Positions 1-4,941 of a DNA stretch of 6,016 nt are shown in pieces (position 1 is the stretch's first letter; the number at the start of each line of letters is the position of its first letter). The notes beneath the pieces were generated by a model that worked only from the letters and a program-made list of their open reading frames with translations, was not told where the DNA came from and did no database searches. Position numbers and translations under genes: made by a program. The stretch is from Verrucomicrobiota bacterium (GTDB lineage Bacteria > Verrucomicrobiota > Verrucomicrobiia > Opitutales > Opitutaceae). The DNA is taken from assembly GCA_030916665.1 (NCBI GenBank), contig JAUPWC010000560.1, positions 1 to 6,016 of the forward strand. The letters are read 5' to 3'.

Positions 1-99
1 GGTAGACGGTCACGGAAGGGTTTGGTTACACAGCGGTGTGTCCTGGCTGATTTGCGTTTTTGCAGTTTCAGACGAACGCTTGGGTAGCATCAGCGTGAA
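1..99. other. Left-edge segment, no gene recognised
   Basis: This short stretch follows the stop codon of the minus-strand aldo/keto reductase gene. Plus-strand frame 1 is open from the edge to a TAG at 85-87, but its 28 residues (rich in Arg, Cys and Leu) match nothing I recognise. A small dyad, ACACA-GCGG-TGTGT at 28-41, has no following T run on either strand, so it is not a convincing terminator. The 3' end of a convergent gene is possible but cannot be shown. Confidence 0.3.
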
Positions 100-1071
100 T
101 CAAGCGGTGAGGCCGGAGCCGTTGGCTTCGTTGATGGCGGTCAATTCCGAAGGAGCCAAATGCACGCCGAGCGCGGTCCAGCTGTCTGCCAGTTGCTCGG
201 GAGTATTCGGCCCGATGACCGGGAACACGGGAAAGGGTTGGCGCAAAGCATAAGCCAGAACGACGGCGTTGACCGACACACCGTGAGTCCGGGCCAGAGA
301 ATTAAACAATGGGATCAGCTGCATGTTGTTGGCGGTGGCGGTCGCCACTTCGGTGGAGGGGCGGGAGAAGAATCCCTGGGCCTGAGTGGAGTAAGGAACC
401 AACGGCAAGCCTGACTGGGCGTGCCAGCGGTGGTAGGCGAGGTCGATCCGGGTCATGCTTGGGTCGCGCCCTGGCGGGAGCGTCCAGCTGCCGGCGTGGA
501 ACAGGACTTGGTTGGCGACGAAGGGCGCCAACCCGTTGCGGATGGCGTGGGCGTTGGCGGCGGCGAGCCGGTCCTTGCTCCAGTTCGAAACGCCCAGATA
601 GCGGACTTTCCCATCGCGGACGAACACCTGCATGAATTCGACGATCTCCTCTACCGGACGGGTAGGATCGTCGCGATGCAGCCAATAAAGTTCGATGCAC
701 TCACAGCGGAGGGCTCGCAGGCTGGACTCGATGTCGCGGCGCGCCTCGTTCTGGTTTACGCGACTCTGCCGAGGGTCCAGCAGGGGAGGGTGTAGTCCCT
801 TAGTCGCAAGGATCAATCGGGACCGGACTCCCGGGCGATCCCTCATCCAGTCGCCGAGAATGTGTTCAGCGCGTCCGATTTCAGTTGGCACCCAGTCAGA
901 GTAAATACGGGCGGTGTCGATGAAGTTCCCACCGAGATCGAGATAGGCATCCAGGAGCCGGCGCGCCTCCGGTTCGGACTGGCGAACGCCCAGCAGAGCG
1001 GTGCCGAGGCAGAGTCTGCTGACCTGTAGGGTCGTGCCAGGCAACGGAGACACAGGTGGATTATTGCTCAT
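100..1071 (-). CDS. Aldo/keto reductase family oxidoreductase
   Basis: Predicted soluble NAD(P)H-dependent carbonyl reductase with the (alpha/beta)8 barrel of the aldo/keto reductase superfamily; 323 residues is the normal family length. The whole catalytic tetrad is visible: Asp52 and Tyr57 in FIDTARIYSDW, Lys91 in LILATKG and His132 in LYWLHRDDP. GVSNWS (160-165), the Asn-Gln pair (187-188), VPYSTQAQGF (225-234) and PVIGPNTPEQL (284-294) match the nicotinamide- and phosphate-binding segments of the family. There is no signal peptide, so it should be cytoplasmic. The ATG start gives a correct N-terminus just ahead of beta-strand 1 (LQVSRLCLGTALLG); no clear Shine-Dalgarno sequence precedes it. 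It is divergent from the GH27-type gene, 203 bases apart, which suggests but does not prove a role with sugars or keto-sugars. The substrate cannot be read from the sequence. Family assignment is firm, specific function is not. Confidence 0.95.
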   Translation of the reverse strand: MSNNPPVSPLPGTTLQVSRLCLGTALLGVRQSEPEARRLLDAYLDLGGNFIDTARIYSDWVPTEIGRAEHILGDWMRDRPGVRSRLILATKGLHPPLLDPRQSRVNQNEARRDIESSLRALRCECIELYWLHRDDPTRPVEEIVEFMQVFVRDGKVRYLGVSNWSKDRLAAANAHAIRNGLAPFVANQVLFHAGSWTLPPGRDPSMTRIDLAYHRWHAQSGLPLVPYSTQAQGFFSRPSTEVATATANNMQLIPLFNSLARTHGVSVNAVVLAYALRQPFPVFPVIGPNTPEQLADSWTALGVHLAPSELTAINEANGSGLTA

Positions 1072-1077
1072 ACCGGG

Positions 1078-1088
1078 TTGGAGTCCAA
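1078..1088. repeat. Short palindrome just upstream of aldo/keto reductase start
   Basis: TTGGA-G-TCCAA is a perfect 5-bp dyad around a single central base, ending 6 bases before the ATG of the minus-strand aldo/keto reductase gene. It sits where a ribosome binding site would be expected, and no purine-rich site is otherwise seen there. It may be an operator half-site pair or chance. Confidence 0.25.
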
Positions 1089-1216
1089 TTCCGTATGGTC
1101 GGACGGTGTGCAGAGAGCCTGAATGACGCGCCGTGGCATGCCGAATCTTGCCGCGACACGCCTAGCCGACCAAGGCCACTAATGCAGGTCGGTAATACAT
1201 TGCATGTTACGGGCAT

Positions 1217-1238
1217 ACTTCGAAGCCGTTGCCGAAGT
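1217..1238. repeat. Inverted repeat upstream of GH27-type gene
   Basis: Perfect 6-bp arms ACTTCG (1217-1222) and CGAAGT (1233-1238) flank a 10-base spacer, ending 36 bases before the GH27-type ATG. It overlaps the weak candidate promoter, so a repressor or activator site is plausible. The imperfect dyad GTAA...TTAC lies just upstream (1192-1210). Arms this short occur by chance fairly often. Confidence 0.3.
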
Positions 1239-1274
1239 GGCGTATTCGGACGTGTGTTGTAGCAAGCCACCTCC

Positions 1275-2582
1275 ATGAATTTTCTCAAACAAGTCGCGCA
1301 GACCCCTCCGATGGGTTGGAACAGTTTTGATTGCTATGGCTCAGCTGTCACAGAGGCGGAATTCCGGGCTAATGTGGATTTCATGGCCGACCACTTGAAG
1401 CGCTACGGCTGGGATTATGCCGTGGTGGATTTTTGCTGGTCTCATCCCGCCCCTGGTGCCTGCCACAATCCCCACCAAGGGCCGGGCTTCTCGCCGATGC
1501 TACGCACGGACCGGTGGGGGCGGCTACTTCCGGCCACCGAGCGTTTCCCATCGGCAGCCGGCGAAGCCGGCTTCAAGCCATTGGCCGACTATGTTCACTC
1601 CAAAGGACTAAAGTTTGGCATCCATGTGATGCGAGGCATTCCACGGCAGGTCGTTCACGAAGACATGCAAATCTGTGGTGGACGCTATCGTGCTCGTGAT
1701 GCGGCTAATCCCGACAGCACCTGCAACTGGCTCAATCACATGGTCGGAGTTCGCGCGAGCGAGTCGGCCGGTCAGGCCTACTACGATTCGCTCTTCGAAC
1801 TCTATGCGTCGTGGGGGGTCGATTTCGTCAAAGTTGACGACATCCTCGCAGACGGCAATTTTGACTCCGAAGGGCCGTATCACGAAGCGGAGATCGAGGC
1901 GGTTTCACGCGCGATTGAAAAATGCGGTCGACCGATGGTCCTGAGCCTTTCGCCGGGCGACGCTCCGAAGAGCGCAGCAGCCCATGTCGGGCAATTCGCG
2001 AGCATGTGGCGGGTCTCCGCTGATTTTTGGGACGACTGGCGCCGGTTGAAGCGGCAGTTCGATCTCTGCCATTGGTGGACCCCGCACCGCAAGGCGGGCG
2101 GCTGGCCCGATGCAGACATGCTTCCCATCGGCCGCTTGTCAAAACGCGGACCGAAGGGGCCGGAACGGGAAAGCTGGTTTACGCAGGATGAGCACTACAC
2201 CCTGCTGACGCTGTGGAGCATTTTTCAATCCCCGCTGATGATGGGCGGCTGTCTGACGGATCTGGATTCGTTCACCTTGGGCTTGCTGACTAACGACGAG
2301 GTGCTGGCGGTCAACCAGCGTGGCCATGACGGAAGGCAGTTGCTGCGTGCAGGTGACTTCATCGTGTGGACAGCCCGGTCGACCGAAGGGGAAAGCCGTT
2401 ACATCGCACTTTTCAACGTTGGGGATGCGGGGATGAAGGTGCGTTTCGAGCCGGCCAAGCACGGTCTATCGGGCACAAAGGCGCGTGACCTGTGGGCCAA
2501 GTGCGAGGTTGCGTTGAGGGATGGTGTGTTTGAGCGAGAACTGGCGCCGCATGGCTGCACGTTGCTGCTTTTGAGCGCCTAG
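1275..2582 (+). CDS. GH27-type glycosidase (alpha-galactosidase / beta-L-arabinopyranosidase family)
   Basis: Retaining glycosidase of family GH27 (clan GH-D), 435 residues, the usual size. The N-terminus opens with the family signature TPPMGWNSFDCYG (10-22). The nucleophile is Asp188 in VDFVKVDD and the acid/base is Asp250 in MWRVSADFWDDW; GGWPDADML (275-283) is the conserved segment before the last barrel helices. A small C-terminal beta-sandwich occupies about 350-435. There is no signal peptide, so it should act in the cytoplasm on imported oligosaccharides. ATG 1275 is the start because an in-frame TAG lies at 1260-1262 and the next Met is inside the signature; no Shine-Dalgarno sequence is seen. 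Two oddities affect substrate: the usual Asp-Asp-Cys-Trp is Asp52-Phe53-Cys-Trp, and the usual loop after the third strand is replaced by GIHVMRGIPRQVV and a longer insert (115-165). Fold and mechanism are secure; galactose as substrate is not, and L-arabinopyranose or another sugar is possible. Confidence 0.93.
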   Translation: MNFLKQVAQTPPMGWNSFDCYGSAVTEAEFRANVDFMADHLKRYGWDYAVVDFCWSHPAPGACHNPHQGPGFSPMLRTDRWGRLLPATERFPSAAGEAGFKPLADYVHSKGLKFGIHVMRGIPRQVVHEDMQICGGRYRARDAANPDSTCNWLNHMVGVRASESAGQAYYDSLFELYASWGVDFVKVDDILADGNFDSEGPYHEAEIEAVSRAIEKCGRPMVLSLSPGDAPKSAAAHVGQFASMWRVSADFWDDWRRLKRQFDLCHWWTPHRKAGGWPDADMLPIGRLSKRGPKGPERESWFTQDEHYTLLTLWSIFQSPLMMGGCLTDLDSFTLGLLTNDEVLAVNQRGHDGRQLLRAGDFIVWTARSTEGESRYIALFNVGDAGMKVRFEPAKHGLSGTKARDLWAKCEVALRDGVFERELAPHGCTLLLLSA

Positions 2583-2589
2583 CCTAGGG

Positions 2590-4941
2590 TCATTTCGCCA
2601 TGGGCTGAGCAACAGCTGGCGCCGGTTGCTCGATGCCGCGCACGGCAGCGACCTGCGCGGCGGAAATGGCGCCAGCGTTCGGTGCCAAGACGCGGCGCAC
2701 ATGCGAAAGTGCGGCCGCAATCTCCTCATCGGGCAGGGCCTCCCAGGGAGGCATGAGGTTGGAGTATTTCGGACGGTCAGGCGGCAACACTGCGGCGGGG
2801 CCGGCAAGCACGAGGCGGATTAATGGTTCCGGGTCGCCTGCTATGATCTTGCTGCCTGCGATGGCCGGCTGCATGCCGCTGACCCCGCTGCCGTCGTCCA
2901 TGTGGCAGGCGGCACAGTAGAGCTTATAGGCGGCGGCGTTGCGTGCGTCCTCCTGCGACAAAATTTCAACGGGAGCAGTCGGTGGGGCATCCGGCTTTGC
3001 AACGACTTTTCGGGGAGTGGTCCGCTCGCCCGTGTAGGAAATCCGCCAGATCCGGCCCTTCTCGGAGTCGCCTACGTAGAGCGTGCCATCGTATCCAAAG
3101 GCGAGTCCAGCGGGGCGAAACCGCGCGTCGGCGGGTCGATTTAGTGGGTCAACCCCGGCGAAACCGTCGGCGAAGACTTCGTATCCGCCTTGAGGCATTC
3201 CGTCCGGGCCGAAAGGCACGAAGGCGACCACGTAGCCGCGCTGCGGCTCGGGGCCGCGATTCCACGAACCGTGAAATGCGATGAATGCACCGTTGAGGTA
3301 ATGATTGGGGAAGTGCTGGGTGATGTTTATCGCCATCTGCATCGGCGCCCAGTGGGCCGGAAAGGCGACGACCGGGTCGGGAAATTTGCCTGGCTCGGCG
3401 GTCAGGCGACCGTCGCCGCCAAACTCAGGGGCGAGCATGCGTTGGTGGCGCAGGGGATCCCAGTAGGTGGTGGGCCAGCCGAGCTCGATTTGGTCCCGCA
3501 GAAGGTGCATTTCCTCGGCTGGCAGCTCGGCATTGTCATGCGCGGCGAAATAATGGGGGGCGACGGTAGCGAGCTGGTCACGTCCCATTTGGACAGCAAA
3601 TAATGCCTGCTTCACCGGATGCCAGGCCAGCGAGAGCACATGTCGCAGCCCGCTGGCGTAGCGGTAGCCGTCTTTGAATTGATCCTGGTTCAGGGCATCA
3701 CCTTTGAATCGCCAGATGCCGCCGTAGCGGGTTTGCAGCTCGGTCGGATCAACGCCCCGGGCTCCAGGCATCCGGTCGTTGGTGGCGGAGACGTTCAGGG
3801 GGGAGCCCACATTGACGAACAGATTGCCTGCGGGATCGAAGGTGAAGGCCTTGGCGTTATGTGCCGTCTGTGCTGGGAGCTGGGCCACGAGCTGCGGTGG
3901 ATCAGAGGGCACGAGTTCGCCGGGCGTAAGTTTGTAGCGGTAGACGGCAGACGCGCTTGAGTAGTAGAGGTAGCCGTTGCGCACTGCCAGGCCGGTGCCT
4001 CCGCCGGAACCGAACTCTCGGATGATGTCGACCCGACCGTCGCCGTCAGTGTCACGGAGGCCGAATATGCCGCCCTTACGCGAGATGGCGTAAAGATCGC
4101 TGTTGGGTTTCGCTTCCAAGGCAAGGAAGCGAAGGGTGTCGCCATCGCGCCCGGCCATCAGGTTGTCCGCTACGATCGTGGCGCGGAAGCCGGGAGGGAG
4201 GATGATGTCACCGTCATTGGCATCGGGCACAGGTGGGGCGCGCCGGGCGGCGAGCGGAGTGGGCCGTGCGTGCCTGGCGAGATCGGCGGTCAAAATGCGA
4301 ACATTGCGCAGGCGCAACGCATCCCGGCCAACCTCGGGAGCGTCGCCGATAGAGTGAATTTTGAAGGCAATCGTGCCCATGCGGTAACGCTCGTCGATGA
4401 GGTGTGTGACGGGCACATCGTTGACCCAGACCTTGATGGTCTGGCCGAGGCACTCGATGCGGAACCGGGACCATTCTCCCATGCGGAAGGCGCTGCGGGC
4501 ACGCGGGTCGTTCTTGAGGTCGTGAAGCCATTTCCAGTCGGCGCCGTAGTCGTCGAAGATGCCTCCGGTCCAAGCGCGGGAAGTGGGATCGATCTTCACC
4601 TGATAGCCATTGAGCCGGACCTTGGCCGCGGCCGGGGCGGGTTCGCAGCGCAGCAGGATGCCGGTGTTGAAGTTTCCTTCCGCGAGCAACTCCACCTCCA
4701 GGATGAAGTCACCGTAGCGTTGCTGAGTCACGAGAAACGTGTGCTCTGGGGTATTGCGGCGTTGACGCAGGACGATCTCACCTTGCTCAACCACGATCGG
4801 AGCCATTTCGGCTGGGCCGACGATGTTCCAGCCCGCGAGGTCGCGGCCGTTGAAGAGTTTGGTGAAGGCGGTGGATTCGTCAGCGCAAGCCGCGAACGGG
4901 AGCAGAATGAACAGGGCGAGGAATGATCGGGGGTTTTTCAC
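2590..4941 (-). CDS. Exported fusion: DUF1080 (3-keto-disaccharide hydrolase) + PQQ-type sugar dehydrogenase + cytochrome c
   Basis: A 783-residue exported protein with three domains. Residues 1-20 form a signal peptide (Lys/Arg, then hydrophobic LALFILLPFAACA). About 24-220 is a DUF1080 / 3-keto-disaccharide hydrolase beta-sandwich, with FTKLFNGRDLAGWN at its start and GEWSRFRIEC, KVWVNDV and RLRNVRIL later. About 245-640 is a sorbosone/soluble glucose dehydrogenase-type six-bladed propeller: LPPGFRATIVADNL, a calcium-type DTDGDGRVD loop (297-305), His361 in AHNAKAFTFDP (position of the catalytic base), Arg433 in SGLRHVLSLAWHP (position of the PQQ-contacting Arg), and HGSWNR. About 662-752 is a class I cytochrome c: haem site CAACH at 676-680 (bases 2902-2916) and likely axial Met730 in SNLMPPWE. 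Expected in the periplasm, oxidising a sugar with PQQ and feeding electrons to the respiratory chain; the DUF1080 domain would cleave or bind a keto-glycoside. The GTG start overlaps the upstream GH43 stop and the signal peptide fits only this start. Domains are clear; the substrate is inferred. Confidence 0.93.
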   Translation of the reverse strand: MKNPRSFLALFILLPFAACADESTAFTKLFNGRDLAGWNIVGPAEMAPIVVEQGEIVLRQRRNTPEHTFLVTQQRYGDFILEVELLAEGNFNTGILLRCEPAPAAAKVRLNGYQVKIDPTSRAWTGGIFDDYGADWKWLHDLKNDPRARSAFRMGEWSRFRIECLGQTIKVWVNDVPVTHLIDERYRMGTIAFKIHSIGDAPEVGRDALRLRNVRILTADLARHARPTPLAARRAPPVPDANDGDIILPPGFRATIVADNLMAGRDGDTLRFLALEAKPNSDLYAISRKGGIFGLRDTDGDGRVDIIREFGSGGGTGLAVRNGYLYYSSASAVYRYKLTPGELVPSDPPQLVAQLPAQTAHNAKAFTFDPAGNLFVNVGSPLNVSATNDRMPGARGVDPTELQTRYGGIWRFKGDALNQDQFKDGYRYASGLRHVLSLAWHPVKQALFAVQMGRDQLATVAPHYFAAHDNAELPAEEMHLLRDQIELGWPTTYWDPLRHQRMLAPEFGGDGRLTAEPGKFPDPVVAFPAHWAPMQMAINITQHFPNHYLNGAFIAFHGSWNRGPEPQRGYVVAFVPFGPDGMPQGGYEVFADGFAGVDPLNRPADARFRPAGLAFGYDGTLYVGDSEKGRIWRISYTGERTTPRKVVAKPDAPPTAPVEILSQEDARNAAAYKLYCAACHMDDGSGVSGMQPAIAGSKIIAGDPEPLIRLVLAGPAAVLPPDRPKYSNLMPPWEALPDEEIAAALSHVRRVLAPNAGAISAAQVAAVRGIEQPAPAVAQPMAK
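2607..2631. repeat. Hairpin near the convergent gene ends
   Basis: GAGCAAC (2607-2613) and GTTGCTC (2625-2631) form a perfect 7-bp stem around an 11-base loop. It lies 24 bases past the GH27-type stop codon and inside the last codons of the convergent fusion gene. No T run follows on either strand, so a classical intrinsic terminator is not supported. It could slow or protect transcripts of the two converging genes. Confidence 0.3.
4938..4941 (-). other. Four-base GTGA stop/start overlap
   Basis: Read on the minus strand, GTGA holds the GTG start of the fusion gene (4941-4939) and the TGA stop of the GH43 gene (4940-4938). The bases just upstream on the message are pyrimidine-rich (CCTCTCCCTCCC) with no Shine-Dalgarno sequence. 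This arrangement is the usual sign of translational coupling, in which ribosomes ending on the GH43 message restart on the fusion gene, and it implies co-transcription. Confidence 0.8.

Larger units (their letters stand above)
1072..1274. promoter_or_regulatory. Divergent intergenic region with short dyads
   Basis: These 203 bases lie between the start codons of the divergent aldo/keto reductase and GH27-type genes and must contain any promoters of their own. I see no strong sigma-70 promoter. The best plus-strand candidate is TTCGAA (1220-1225) and TATTCG (1243-1248) with 17-base spacing, each matching only 3 of 6 consensus bases. Dyads present: TTGGA-G-TCCAA (1078-1088), the palindrome GGCATGCC (1135-1142), CCGACC/GGTCGG (1166-1171 and 1187-1192), an imperfect GTAA...TTAC (1192-1210) and ACTTCG/CGAAGT (1217-1238). 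GGTCGG also occurs at 1097-1102. Some may be operators for a sugar-responsive regulator, which is not encoded in the window. Confidence 0.4.

Noticed and set aside
28..41. ACACA-GCGG-TGTGT hairpin as terminator of the aldo/keto reductase gene
   Set aside because: The stem is only 5 bp and mostly A-T/C-G alternating, with no T run on either side.
302..700. Second minus-strand open frame (132 residues) within the aldo/keto reductase gene
   Set aside because: The product is Arg/Pro-rich, typical of a shifted frame of GC-rich coding sequence, while the main frame has the complete catalytic tetrad.
1061..1288. Minus-strand small open frame (75 residues) spanning the divergent intergenic region, with GGAGGTGG on that strand at 1274-1267
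   Set aside because: The GGAGGTGG lies downstream of the frame's first ATG and has no start codon at proper spacing after it. The product matches nothing recognisable.
4270..4926. Long plus-strand open frame (218 residues) opposite the fusion gene
   Set aside because: The opposite strand encodes clear DUF1080 and signal peptide sequence here. The antisense product shows no recognisable domain, and long antisense frames are common in GC-rich genes.
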